Source: Angiostrongylus vasorum (lineage: Eukaryota > Nematoda > Chromadorea > Rhabditida > Metastrongylidae). From it: a DNA stretch of 64,000 nt. How positions within the stretch are numbered: the first letter of the stretch is position 1; every line of letters starts with the position of its first letter. The translations under genes and the position numbers were made by a program. The stretch is from the NCBI GenBank assembly GCA_018806985.1, contig JADANN010000445.1, forward strand, positions 294,001 to 358,000. Reading direction: 5' to 3'. Of the stretch, positions 46,140-57,739 are shown one piece after another. The notes beneath the pieces are model-generated. The model saw only the letters and a program-made list of their open reading frames with translations. It was not told the DNA's origin and made no database searches.

Positions 46140-47076
46140 TTTGGAGCAAATAGTATTTCTCGATAGTCGTGTGTTGGGCATTGGGTAACGGTGAGCAACA
46201 ACAGCCTAACCAGTGTAAGCTAGTTCATCGTAAGTGCTCGATTAACTCATTCCTCCTCGCTACCGTATTCATGGTTCGCCCAATCGAATCGAATACGAGC
46301 AATTTTATATCGGCTACGGAATTTCGGGTTTTTTTGACAATAAGTAGTCCTTTTTTAACAATTAGAGGACTTCAGCAGTTTGAACGTGATAGAACAAACC
46401 TTGCCCTGTCGTTCTACCAGTATATATAATATGTATTCTACTTTTTACTTTATATTACTACGGCCCATGTTGTAAGTACACTGCTATCGGTATTTGGAAG
46501 CACTTTGCAGTTTATTTTGAGTTTGTTCGAGTGTTTTTTTATGCACATATATTCTATACATAACCACAGTGAATAAAATGAAATAACAGCAAATTTAACT
46601 AGTGGTTGCTGCTGAACAATTCTATAGTTTTTATTATTTACTTATTTATTAGTTACTCATTTTTACAAAGCTCTTCAATGACTGTACGAGTCTAGCCTGT
46701 TTAGAATTTTTCTTTTTTTCGAAGATCCTTATTGATGAATTGAAGCGTTCCAGCTTTTTGTCATCTTAGACGGCCGGTGACGTCCGTCGATCTGAAAAGA
46801 GGTTGTTCACTTCACGATCAGATTTGTTTTAGAGCGGTGACTATCACTGGCACTGGTTCGCTCCTAGTTAAGATTCTGGATGGAAGTATTGGCGATAAAA
46901 TTGTCCAAAACAAACTGGCGCATTGTTAATAACCTCTTTCAAAACTCAAATTACAAAGAAAGGAAGAAAACCTTAACAACAGGATCCAACTTTGACTTTG
47001 AACTCCTCATTGGAAGGCGCAAGCGACGTGGATGCATTGACGTACATCGCATCGGCGCTCTGAATTTTATTCATAC
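46140..47076. other. No gene recognised
   Basis: No supported feature; AT-rich from 46430. Confidence 0.45.
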
Positions 47077-47091
47077 TATCACGAAAGTAAG

Positions 47092-47339
47092 GGAGGGTGT
47101 GGCGCAGTGGTTGGAGGCGCCACTGCGACACACACGTGGAATCGATCCCCGCGCGCATAGTCCAGCAAGCCTTCCATCCCTCCGGGGTCGGCAAATTGAT
47201 ACCAGACTTGTGTGGGAGGATAACAACACTGGCTGGCCAAATGTGCATTCAATTATCTCCAACGGTACTTAATGCAGTCGAATGCATGGCGCATCCCTCA
47301 GGGATTGATCAACGCTGAGAGCGTTATTCTTTATCCTTT
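47092..47339 (+). mobile_element. SINE-A copy with 15-bp target-site duplication
   Basis: TATCACGAAAGTAAG at 47077-47091 and TATCACAAAAGTAAG at 47340-47354 differ at one base. Good A box TGGCGCAGTGG and GGAATCGATCCCC; about 40 bases are missing after ACAACACTGGCTGG. Confidence 0.85.
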
Positions 47340-47354
47340 TATCACAAAAGTAAG

Positions 47355-48057
47355 ACGACCAGCAAAATCACGTACAGTATCAGAACTGGTATAATTCGTA
47401 AACAAAGATGACATTAAAACAATAAATATTTCAAAACGCTCATTCATTTCTGAACAGCTTACTATATCACTGGGAAGCCGACTTTATGCTCTTTCTAACC
47501 ATGCTTTTATATTTTACTATTTTTCTGGATTTTTCTTCTACCACCCTTCTTCTAGACTAGCAATTTTTCCACTCGCTCGACATCGTTCTTCATATTTAGT
47601 GGATCATTATCAGTGAAATCGTGTAGATCTTTCGTACGGGAGAAGAAAGCATACAATTGACCTTCATATCAGTGTTCCAGGAATACGATAAGATCTGACA
47701 AACGAGAGGACCACTGACTTCAAGTTAGGTAAGGTAAGATGTTCATTTTCAAGATGAATTTGAGATTTGTCGAAGTCTTGCTTTATTAGGAAATGGTCAA
47801 TCCGAACGGTGTTTGTGAACAGATCTGCTAACAGGTCGGTTTGAAATCAGTATCACTCCACCAGTTTGTCTACAGAGAACATCCTCCACAGAACAGCGAA
47901 TGCTGTCTATCAGTTTTCAAACAAATTTACATAAAATTTCAGTACAAGTTGCTTCAGCGCCCTGTACAAGCTTCAATTTCTGTACGAGCTTTATCCTTTT
48001 TTTTATCCTCTATCCTTGTCTTTCATGTTCAGTGTTAAAGCCCAATCTTAACCTATT
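47355..48057. other. No gene recognised
   Basis: No supported feature. Confidence 0.45.
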
Positions 48058-48350
48058 ATTTACTGCCTACTCTTCTTAATGGCAGGGTATATTGCGAAAT
48101 ATAACTTCAATTCAGCCTCGCTTAACTGTGTTCGTTGCCGATTTGGGCTCCCCAAATCAATCCCGTTGACGAGTGATTGCTGATGGTAAGTGATCGACAG
48201 AACTAGCTAGCTGAGAGACAGGTGAAACGAAGGACCCGCATGGTGTGGTGGTGAACACGTTACTCCTCGGAAAGGAGAATAGCGCGTTCGTTCCCCACTG
48301 CAGACACCTGAGGTCCGGAGTTTTGCAAATATCTCAGCATCATTGAAGTT
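48058..48350 (+). repeat. SINE-B copy, near full length
   Basis: TTTACTGCCTACTCTTCTTA end, GATTTGGGCTCCCCAAATCA, GCTGAGAGACAGGTGAAACG, GGTGGTGAACACGTTACTCC and GTTTTGCAAATATCTCAGC in order. Confidence 0.75.
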
Positions 48351-48666
48351 CAACGTTAAATTTCAATGTAGATTATCTGGTTACTAAAGATTGGTCGTAA
48401 ACCGGTAGCATCCTTGTTTTCGATTTCTTACAATCTAAATGTTTTCCATCGATTTTTTTGCTACAGACCGTGTATTTTTTCGAAAAGCTTGGAAGATAAA
48501 TGACTGAAACGAAAACGAACAACTGCAATATTTCGGAAATAGAGAGTTTCGAACTTCGCCAACCATTTGGTTTTGAACCATCATTATCACTATTTTTTTG
48601 GAATCATTTGCTTTTATCTCCTTTGATTACTAAGCAAACCCGAAGTTGATAAAAGGTTTGCTCGGA

Positions 48667-48790
48667 TAACGTTTCGGCGCCTTCATTTCTTGCAGGGTCG
48701 GATTGATCAGAATCGATGGTCCACAGGTGGGCGTCGTTGCATCGAGTTGAATCTAATGATATGGAACACCGATCGGACGAAGAATCGCGC
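48667..48790. repeat. PLE terminal-repeat-like remnant
   Basis: GGATAACGTTTCGGCGCCTT is the minus-strand GAAACGTTA motif. It is followed by AGAATCGATGGTCCACAG, as at 22318 and 51607. The hammerhead core is disrupted. Confidence 0.45.
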
Positions 48791-49124
48791 TCGACAGTGG
48801 CTGCTTATACCTACCTATTCAATTTGATCTTCATCTTTGGCTGCAGTGTATCCTGCAACAGTCGGTACTACAATGGCTAGCGATCTAATATTTTTTCAAA
48901 ACGACTTTCATTAAACCTCAGCAAAAATAATCGATACCTTCCTCGATCTTTAGGCAAACTGGGGTCACTGAAAAGGATTATTCGCCTTATGTCACGACGT
49001 ATTCGTCTTCTTATTTTGTTTTTTATGTCGTCATTAGAAACACATCCCACTCTTTCATGTACTCTCTTTTTTCCTTATGCAAATATCACAACCGCTTTTA
49101 TGACCGCCGTGTAATGGAATAATA

Positions 49125-49408
49125 TAAAACTCTTGGCGCTGATGAATCCCTGAGGGATGCGCCATGCATTCAACTTCATAAATGATGGTTTCGATGAGAC
49201 TGAATGCATATCTAGCCTTTACAATGACTCGCGGTGCCCTGTCGATGTATCAAGTCAGTGCTGCTATCCTCCCAGACAAGTCTGCTACCAATTTGCCGAC
49301 CAAAGAAGGATGCAGATCTTGGTGAGCGAGATGCCTTGGATTGATTCCATGTGGCATGATTCCATGATTCAGGGCACCTATAACCGCGGCCCTACACGCG
49401 TCCATCAT
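49125..49408 (-). repeat. SINE-A copy
   Basis: ACTCTTGGCGCTGATGAATC tail, CAATGACTCGCGGTGCCCTG, CTCCCAGACAAGTCTGCTAC and a head with a small duplication (ATTCCATG repeated at 49347-49370). Confidence 0.75.
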
Positions 49409-50009
49409 TGCTGGGCCGAACAAATAAAATCAACAGAAAAAAAATACTATCAGTTTCTCCAAGTACTCGAGCTTCCCTCTGAGTGCATCAGTATCTGCGT
49501 TATTTTTCAGTTCTTCTTCATCTCGGCACAGCTTCGTATTTCTGCAACGAAACAAAAGTAAAGAAAAAACGTGGACGGTGATCATACAACCCTCTTCTAC
49601 GGAAACAAACACGGACGACAAATAGTTACAAGTTTTCGAGAAACCTACACGCATTCCACAGTGCGGATCGGCACCTTCTTTTATTTGCGCCGTTCCTTTA
49701 CCGACGCAAGTCTCTTTCTGCACGTTAGGGGTCGAGGACCGCGTCTGAAAATGTGTTGTTGACGTTTGTCGGGGATATCATGGTGAACCGCGACCGCCAG
49801 AGAGTAACCGCACTTCAGTAGATTCTCAAATATTCTTACTTTTGGTGTTCAAAAAACTTTAGTGCAAAAGTGTCGACGGTAAATTCCTTCGTAACTGGTC
49901 TAGCAGATTATTGCAAAAGAAGATTAAGTTGCCTGTTCCTTGGGTAGCCCTCGCCTCCGGACCACCATGGAATTACTTTAACAATTCATTGATTATTTAC
50001 AGTAGTTAG

Positions 50010-50285
50010 AGGGGCACTGCAGCACACATGCGGGTTTTGGTTCCATCACGAGCTGGGGACCTACGAAGCCATTCACCAGTCGGGGGTCTACAAATCGGTA
50101 TTAGACATTGTTGGAAGGACAACATCAATGAGTTGATAAAAATCTAATGCCAGTGTCGGTACGGTAAGTCATTTCATAGACCAGATATGCATTCGGTCAC
50201 CTCTAATGATGCTTGCGAAAAATGAATGCGTGGCACATCTCTCAAGCCATGGCTAACCCGTACGTTTTATCCTCTCGCCTTAATC
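50010..50285 (+). repeat. SINE-A-related copy, diverged
   Basis: GGGGCACTGCAGCACACATG, CAGTCGGGGGTCTACAAATC, CAGATATGCATTCGGTCACC and GTACGTTTTATCCTCTCGCC are in SINE-A order. Confidence 0.6.
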
Positions 50286-51557
50286 TATGCAAACCAGTGA
50301 TCTGCTGCGGCAAACAAGGTATGCATATAAATGACCACTCATTTTGTTCACAATTCTTTAAATTCCTTAGGATAATCATGTAAATTGTACAAGACAAAAA
50401 ATTCCTTCCGATACGTGGTCAGTCTTAGAACCAGATGGCTTTCAGCCGTACTCAAATCGTTGGAGTAACATTACCACTAGTTTGCAGCCAAGGTCCTCTA
50501 TTTGTGTGACTCCCATAAAAAACTAAGAAACTAACCTAAAACGTCAACACTTCACCGTTTATGGTTTTGATGCTCTTTTCGGACAAACTCATAAGTATTC
50601 ATTGCAGGTGGTTCGACTAATGAGACAACATTTCCGCAGGCCGTCTTAGACACGAACTCATATCTGGCCCTTTTGATATGGACAGTTTATGCCATCGGAT
50701 CTCTGAATAATGGTTATTTGTAGGTATAATGTGATGCTAGTGTTTCTTAACAATGACGGCGAGCTCCATAATATAACATCAATACTTCGTCCCAAAATTC
50801 TAGTCGACGTCAAGAATTTCTTCAATTTCGTTGAATGCTCCCCATTACAGCCGCTACTCTTTTTGCGATCTCTTATGGTTTTCTATGGCGCGAACTAAGT
50901 AGTACTTCTCTCCTTCCTTTCCAAGTGTAATGCGCACCGACAATGAGGGCGATATAGTTGATTGCTTTTTAGAATGACGACGTCCTTACTCTCTGTATAC
51001 GCCAAATGAGTATGACTGCGCTCATCTTCACCACACGGACCACGATTTTTCCACAAGAAGCGGTGGACTTCTGTATTCAGTTTTTACAATGAATGTGACG
51101 TCATACACGCGGCACTCAATGCTTCTTTTTCGCCCGGATCTGACTTCTTAACATGAACTCGATGAGAATCCATCATCAACAATACGCGTTCCTCTATCCT
51201 TAGGGTCTCCCTAGACCTAAATTATCATTGTAGAAAAGGCAAAAAAACGCTGTCTGATTTATCATTAACAGATCCAACAGAACTATCTCAACGTTGCATA
51301 CCATTGTCGTCCACCTTTACTGTCAACGCAAATCACTACAGACGAGAGGTTTGTGTGTGCCTGGACGATCTGCTGACTTCTCCAAGACATTTTCGCAAGA
51401 TCCTGTATAGTAGTTTGCAAAGAAAGTGTTAGACTGGATATGACGTGTGTTCGGGTGAGCTGATTTTGAAATTGTGTTTCGGGTAGACCCTACCTCAAAC
51501 TTTGGTCATAAACATTTGTTTATATTGTTGAGCTTACACTAGTTTGGTAAAAATTTT
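50286..51557. other. No gene recognised
   Basis: No supported feature. Confidence 0.45.
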
Positions 51558-51560
51558 TAT

Positions 51561-51600
51561 TCGGCTAACGTTTCGAGGTCCTCGTCCTCATCAGAGCCGA
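51561..51600 (-). ncRNA. Hammerhead-ribozyme-like motif with intact core
   Basis: Minus strand: TCGGCT pairs with AGCCGA for a 6-bp stem I; core CTGATGA (51588-51594) is exact; a stem II of GACG/CCTC has one mismatch around AGGA; GAAA (51571-51574) is exact; CGTT gives a minimal stem III and a permitted U at the cleavage site. Short stem III is typical of retroelement hammerheads, which often act as dimers. Confidence 0.55.
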
Positions 51601-51820
51601 TGATCCTAGTCGACGGTCCACAGTTGTTCTTCTCCATGTGGGGTCTTCGTCTTCGCATCGATCTGGATCTTCCACAATGGAGCTTCTGTCGAATGAGCCA
51701 TAGTCACGCAGCGATGCTCTTTTACACACGGCGGTTGTTGTTGATATTTTATCCGTCCATAATACGCGTATACGAAGACACCACCTCGAGAAGAACAGCT
51801 GTGGACCATCGTTCGGATCA

Positions 51821-51860
51821 TCGGCTCTTGTGAAGACGAAGACGTCGAAACGTTAGCCGA
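51821..51860 (+). ncRNA. Hammerhead-like motif, damaged core, intact stem II
   Basis: Plus strand: TCGGCT/AGCCGA stem I; core CTTGTGA (two changes from CTGATGA); stem II GACG (51835-51838) with CGTC (51843-51846) around AAGA is perfect; GAAA 51847-51850 is intact. It is the mirror of 51561-51600 with a complementary pattern of damage. Confidence 0.4.
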
Positions 51861-51865
51861 TTAAA

Positions 51866-53399
51866 CATCTTTATCAACCTCGTATAAGCTCGACAATATA
51901 AGCACATATTGATCCTCTGCGTTACATTGTGACAGAAATCGTCTCCTGTCGAATTCCACCGAAACGAACAAGTTTGCTAGTTTTTCACAGTGCATAGCAT
52001 TCGAGTGTGCTGAGCAAACGCGCATCAACGTTCTTTGGTTTACACCAAAAATCTGCACGAATGAATGTCCCTTGCCACCTTGATGTGCGTGGGCCCCTAA
52101 ATTGGATATCGGTACTGGTTAGTAATTGTATGCTTCAAAAGCCTAATTCTATGATGAACCGTGCCTGTTCGAACGAAATTTTTACTGGACCAGTATGTTG
52201 CACAGATTATTTTATCTCTCATGAGTACTAAATAGGTATGCCATTCCCACATCATTGTTGTGTAGAACATAGGGATATTGTTGTAACCACGTTAATCTTG
52301 ACAAAGTAATTTTGAAGAATTTCCTGAGTTCCGGGGTCCCTTTGTGCATATAGCGCATGTAGCTTGGGCTCTGGCCAGCCGGTTGCCGCGGTTCATGACG
52401 AGTTTCCAAGAAGTCTATGTGAGCAAACCACGTCCTCAAGCGGTGCTGACCGCTAATTCTGCTGCAGTGTAGCTACACGTTCGTACACCTTTTGGCGGTC
52501 TATCCTTTTCCCCTTCAGGAAAAAAACCAAATCTTCCATCTTTTTCTAGTTGTGGACTGGTTTGGTGACCACTATGGCAAGTACCCTTCGCACTGATTCC
52601 AATTATCAGCGGCTATTGAATAGAAAAGTTTTTAAGACTTTGCAAAGAAATCTTCGTTGTTATTTATAGGATGTTATAATAGGTGTTGAAATTCGACAAC
52701 TCAATGCCGTAATTGTTGCTCGACCTTTTCACGCATTATTTGGGTTTGTTTCCTTTCCAGATGAGAAAGAAAAGCTATCGAGCACTTGTTTGAAAAGTGT
52801 GTGTTCCCACTGAGTGTTATTTGAGCCGTCACCACTGAACCCTCCATTTATCTCTGTGACCCGTCAGACTTGCTCAATCACCTTCGGCTTTTTGATAAAA
52901 AACCTTATTTTTTGCTGTGCTTTACGATCTCAGCTTTATGAGATCCTACTCGGAAGTTGTAATCCCAAAATAGTAAATCCGTAGTTCGACATCTAGGTTT
53001 ACGTCGTCCACTGGTAGATTAGGTCGTATAGTTGCTGTGTTTTTTCAGGTGTTCTGCTCTTTATAGAAGTCAACATCACATATTTTAATGTAAGAACTAC
53101 CGGGTTTGATTTTTTTGCTGCACTTTATGCTGCCGGTGCTTTTCGAATAGTTCTATTCGTTCTCAACGCTTCAAGTGGTGAGCAACTAGTTCGTTTTCTA
53201 TACCGCTTTCTCACTCCTTTTAGGAGTTTTTGTAGGAACTACTGACTTTGTTCTTTACGAAGGGTGCTACCTATGAAGACTTTCAGAGTCCGTAGAGGAT
53301 TACTATCAAACTCGGGTCCTGAATATGCCTTTTTGTCTCGAAGAGTTGCCGATATTTGGATTAACTAGGGCTCGTTCTTCTACTCAATGCGTTTCTGAA
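51866..53399. other. No gene recognised
   Basis: No supported feature; T-rich in places. Confidence 0.45.
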
Positions 53400-53795
53400 T
53401 TGTGTTTTCAATGCAGTTATAGTGATGTTGAGATATGAGCAAAACAAGGAACAGGTGGTCTTCAAACCTTCAATTACCCTTGCCGGAGATTCATGTGCAA
53501 TTCACCACACGAACCGAGGCCCTTGCTTTGCTTTTCTCCCAGCCAGCTGTTTTTTTCGTTCCCTTTGATGAGTGGTATCTGATTGATGGCACCCGAGCGA
53601 GTAAAAAACTAAAGGAATAGCAAACGTTTTCGGATGGTGTGATTGATAACACTCGAGCCCCGGGAAAGATGATCGCAGGTTCGCAGCCCAGATTAGATCC
53701 CGAGTTTTACTCAAATCTCAGCGTCCTTGTGGTTGTATTTCAAATGGTACCCTACCACGAAAAAAAAACAGGCAGAAAGTGAAAGATAAGTAGAA
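53400..53795. repeat. SINE-B inverted composite
   Basis: 53400-53600 holds worn minus-orientation blocks (GATGTTGAGATATGAGCAAA, CTTTTCTCCCAGCCAG, TGATTGATGGCACCCG). 53605-53795 holds plus-orientation blocks (GAGCCCCGGGAAAGATGATC, GCAGGTTCGCAGCC, CTTGTGGTTGTATTTCA). Confidence 0.55.
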
Positions 53796-53895
53796 GATGA
53801 AACATCACGTTGTGTAGTGTTTTAGTTCCTTAAAAACGATGAATCTCCGACTTCATTAAGCATCTTTGGAGGTGAATGAGTGCATATATGACGTA

Positions 53896-54581
53896 TCGAT
53901 GTGTCGAGTCAGTGCTACTGTCCTCCCAGAGAGCTCTCGTACAAATTCAGCGAACCCGGAGGTACAGAAGGATTGAGTAGCAAATGGGATCGTGGGATCG
54001 AACACAGGTGTATGGCAGGGCACCTCTGACCACTGTGCTGCACGTGCGCTCCACAAAACGTAAGAAATATAAATAAATCGCCAAGACAAAAAGTACGAAG
54101 AGAAAGCGGGTACCAATATACACCTTTGGATGGTATCCACAGTTTAATTTAGGGTATTGCAGATCTTCTTCGGAATACAGTTTTTAACTGTTCTGTTGTT
54201 ATGGCAGTAGGGAAGTAGTACAAAACATGCCATAGCCGAGATCAAGTTTTCAATCAAAGAGAATGTCAATAATGGGTGCGGAACGTCTCTCTGTGTTCCT
54301 CATTGGACCTCATGGGCGATACCACTTCCAAGAGGACACCTGTCTACGTTTCTCAGTGGTCCAATTATAGTCTAAAACAAGCTCATAAATACATCTTCTT
54401 ATCTCTGAGTAGTTCTTTGGCTAGGAGAGTTCTCCATTCTCTTGTTCTTTTTCGTCGTTGTATGCAGTCCGTCCAACTGATGTCTCATCTCAGCCGATAC
54501 CAGGTGCAGATTGATGTAATGGTGTATGACTGTATTCGTATAAGTATGGTTCTGTGTTATTGGCAATGCCCTACAGTTCGG
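53896..54581. repeat. Left arm of a large inverted repeat
   Basis: Matches 60290-60976 in reverse complement over its whole length with small gaps. Shared blocks include TGGATGGTATCCACAGTTTA, AATGTCAATAATGGG and CTCATCTCAGCCGATACCAG. A SINE-A-like piece (53896-54055) lies at its outer end in both arms. Confidence 0.85.
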
Positions 54582-54589
54582 TAGGTCAG

Positions 54590-54795
54590 TAATAAATAAA
54601 AATAAATATGAACTAGACAAAAATTGAATAAAAAGATAAAAAAAAGTTGAATAGAGAATAATTGAAAATTAAGTCATAAGCGAATAAAAGTAAATGGAAA
54701 TAAATAAAAGGGAATGAAAAAATGAATAGGAAACAAGCAAACACCAAATAAAAATTTGAATGAAAGAAAAATAAAAAAAAACGAAAATTGAATCA
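54590..54795. repeat. A-rich low-complexity DNA
   Basis: Runs of AATAAA and GAAAT-type units. It continues in kind at 58247-59130 on the other side of the LINE. Confidence 0.85.
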
Positions 54796-54808
54796 CCTGT
54801 CACCTGTA

Positions 54809-55045
54809 TCACCTGTAGTCCCGTTGATCGTCGAGTGACTCGAGCGGGCGCCAGTAAGTCTTCCATTTTTCCCTGTCGCGAGTAGCCCAATGGGTTCTGC
54901 TCGCTCCAGGGACTCGTCGAGCATCATATCCTTCTTCAAGGCTCTTTGTGAAGAACGCTGACCATCGGTCTTCCTGGTCTTCCTGCAGTACGTTTGACAT
55001 CCCGAGGAATCCAGTCACTAACGGCTCTTGTCCATCGGTTGTCAT
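54809..55045 (-). pseudogene. RTE C-terminal domain fragment
   Basis: Reads RWSAFFTKSLEEGYDARRVP, THWATRDREKWKTYWRPLES and ends LDDQRDYR at the stop, the usual C-terminus of nematode RTE polyproteins. It is separated from the RT by frameshifts. Confidence 0.8.
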
Positions 55046-55332
55046 TCATACGCATTACGTGTCCGGCCCACCTTATCTTCGATTGCTTGGCATACAGAAC
55101 GGCATCTTTGATTTTTGATCGTCGACGCAGATCGGAGCTTCGGATTCCCTTCTCTTACTTGTGTGGAACGGGATATTCCTAGCATCGCCCTTTCGACTGC
55201 GCGTTCGATAACGCTAAGTGACCTTCCATCCTGCTTACGCAGCGACCAAGTTTCTGACGCTACGTTAGAGCAGAAAGTACCGTTGAGTCGAAAAAGGTGG
55301 GCACGGAGTCGGGTGTTCCTTGTTCTCTTCAC
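55042..55332 (-). pseudogene. RTE post-RT fragment
   Basis: TRNTRLRAHLFRLNGTF, ASETWSLRKQDGRSLSVIER and AVERAMLGISRSTQVREG are the thumb-side and connecting region of RTE proteins, in a different frame from 55332-55838. Confidence 0.8.
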
Positions 55333-55838
55333 TACATCCTCGATGCTCTTGAAAGCAAGAAAGGAAAACCCAAGCCGCTCGTATCCTTCTGCTCAGCTCT
55401 GGTGCTAGGTCGTTCATCATATTGATTTCCCGACCTAGATAGATAGATATAACTGGAGCATTCGCAGATATTCGTTCCGTTGAGCATGAATGGGGCATGC
55501 GAAACCAATCCGTTCTTTATGAACATCGTTTTTGTGAGATTTAGTTGAAGACCAATCTTTCCACAGGCTTTATCAAAGTCGGTAAGCATTCGTTCCGCTT
55601 GGCTAATGTTTGGTGTTATAAGGACGATGTCATCAGCAAAGCGAAGATGGTGTAACTGCCGACCATCGATTTTCACTCCCATATTATCCCATTCCAATGT
55701 TCGCATGACGTTTTGGAGGGTGGCGGTGAATAATTTTGGCGAGATGGTATCGCCTTGACTAACTCCTCTTTTGATGTCAATGATAATACCGTCGTAGAAT
55801 GGTGATACTTTGCTTGCGAAATTTTTTGTACAGCTCAC
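55332..55838 (-). pseudogene. RTE reverse transcriptase, C-terminal half
   Basis: Holds RT motif B (KRGVSQGDTISPKLF) and motif C (LRFADDIVLIT with the catalytic FADD), then QLNLTKTMFIKNG. It runs out of frame near 55440 (after SSYIYL); the family sequence continues in another frame as YLGREINMMNDLAPELSRR. Confidence 0.85.
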
Positions 55839-56388
55839 GAAGAATCCTTATGTACTGAGTAGGGACTCCTTGACTGTCCAGGGCTTCCAAGACTGCATCT
55901 ATCTCAATTGAATCAAAGGCCTTTTGTAAATCGATGAAAGTGAGACAGAGCGGTCTTTTGTACTCTCGCGATACTTCAATGAGCCTTGTTACCGTGTGGA
56001 TGTGGTCCGTCGTGCTAAATCCTTTTCGAAACCCTGCTTGCTCACATGGCTGTCCTTCATCCAGTGTTCTGTCAATCCTGTTTAGGATGACTCGAGTGAA
56101 AAGTTTGTAGACGACAGACAGCAAGCAGATTGGGCAATAGCTGTCGGTATCCTGTAGGTCACCCTTCTTGAACAACAACACGGTCTTGCTGGTCTTCCAG
56201 TGGGTAGGGAGTTTGCATTCGGACAGGTAACGTCTGAAGAGCCGAGCCAGTGTGTTTACGAGGATTGACGGAAGGTTCTTCAGGTGTTCTGGTCCTATCC
56301 TGTCCGGACCTGGTGATGTTCGATTTTTCAACCAACGAAATGGCATGTCGGATTTCGGAAGGGAGAATCGGTGGTACAACATATCCAT
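55777..56388 (-). pseudogene. RTE reverse transcriptase, N-terminal half
   Basis: 203-codon frame with KNRTSPGPDRIGPEHLKNLP, VLLFKKGDLQDTDSYCPICL (the usual NYRPI is SYCPI here), EQAGFRKGFSTTDHIHTVTR and motif A LCLTFIDLQKAFDSIE. The frame is lost near 55826, before motif B. Confidence 0.85.
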
Positions 56389-56394
56389 CCTCCT

Positions 56395-56763
56395 TTATTT
56401 CATATGACGAAGGTCGACGTGGTTATCGAAGAGATCCGAGTAGTATTCGTGAATAATTTTCTCCATTGCCTTTCTGGACGCTGTAACTGTTCCGTCTGGG
56501 CGTCGGAGTGCAACCATTTTGGTCTTGTAATTGGCGAAGCTTTGATGAGTTTTGCGAATGCTTTTCCCAGCCTCTGCAGCTTCGACCATTACTGCTGCTC
56601 TTCTCTCTTTAAGGTCTTCTTTTATCCCCTGTCTGCACTGTTTTGCAAGTTCGGACGTTGGTTCGCGGTTGCCTGCAGCTCGTGCGATTTCACGCCGGCG
56701 TATTAGTTCGAGTGTTTCTAGAGACAAACGTCTCTTGGTAACTTTCGAACTCTCAGCTTTCAT
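56395..56763 (-). pseudogene. RTE linker between endonuclease and RT
   Basis: Arg- and Glu-rich segment (SLETLELIRRREIARAAGN, KEDLKERRAAVMVEAAEAGK) with AMEKIIHEYYSDLFDNHVDL at its end, as in RTE proteins before the RT. Confidence 0.75.
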
Positions 56764-56899
56764 AGCGCTAACGTGAAGATGTTGAATGAGCCGATCGTAT
56801 TCTTCGTCGATGTTATAGACAACGGCATCTTCTCAGCAGTCGACTAATGAATTGAATAAGTCCCTGTTTGCGGTGGTTCTGAGACTTCGGTTCTTGAAT

Positions 56900-57154
56900 T
56901 TAGCGGCTTTTTCTTCTTTCCGCGAGAAATAGAATCTTGCACGAAGGGAGACGGTGGTCTGATCCCGTGTAGAATTTTGGGACAACAGCGACATCGGTTA
57001 GGCAAAACCTTCTATTTACTATGACGTGGTCTATTTCGTTATGGAACTCTCCATTAGGGAGACTCCCACGTCCAGCCTTGAGCGCGGGGCTTCTGGAATT
57101 GCGAGCTACCATGGATAGTCTTGGTCGCCATGATAAACTCAGACAGCCGCTCAC
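56900..57154 (-). pseudogene. RTE endonuclease, C-terminal part in shifted frame
   Basis: Carries the last endonuclease motifs, [20 protein letters not shown] and TGSDHRL. One extra base near 57058 separates it from the frame of 57054-57737. Confidence 0.8.
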
Positions 57155-57737
57155 CCTGTTCGTTCCATTCTAATCCGCGGGTCCCAATGTGACGTTCTTC
57201 AGACGTTCTTCTTGGTCCAATCTTGGCGTTGAAATCTCCATTGATGACCTTGAAGAATGTGTGGTCTTCTCTGTAGAACTTCTCGAAGTCCATACAGAAT
57301 GCTTCGACTTCTTCTTCGTCATAGTTTGATGTCGGCGCGTAAACGACGAAGATTGTCAAAGCCGGTATTGATCCACATCTTTTTAATCGTAAACGTGCGA
57401 TTCGGGTTGTAAGTTGTTCGATTGAATCGATGTTCATGAACAAACTCGTGATGACGAGAACGCCGACGCCGTCGACTCCTCTACTGTCGCATGCTCCGAG
57501 GAACAGTTCTTCTCCGGTGTCACAGACGGCGTTGAATGGGTGGCGTCGTTTCGTCTCGGCTAGGCCGATGACGTCGTACGTTATCCTTCTTGCTTGCATG
57601 AGCAAGTCTTCTATCGAAAACTCGGATGCAAGTGTACGTGCGTTGTAGGTACAGATCATCACCATAGTTCTTTGTAATCCAGGCAGTTTCCATTGGCCCT
57701 GAAATTTTAGCAGCCTCTCCATACTCGTCCTACCCAA
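57054..57737 (-). pseudogene. RTE apurinic-type endonuclease (EEP family), N-terminal part
   Basis: 227-codon frame with [22 protein letters not shown] (catalytic Glu), [29 protein letters not shown] (catalytic Asp and Asn) and WTWESP just before the frame is lost. This nuclease nicks target DNA to prime reverse transcription. With 56900-57154 every expected catalytic motif survives, so the element died mainly by frameshift rather than loss of active sites. Confidence 0.85.
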
Positions 57738-57739
57738 CG

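Larger units (their letters stand above)
51558..51865. repeat. Inverted pair of PLE terminal sequences
   Basis: 51558-51650 and 51772-51865 are reverse complements with mismatches, each ending in a hammerhead-like unit and separated by about 120 bases that occur once. Confidence 0.75.
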
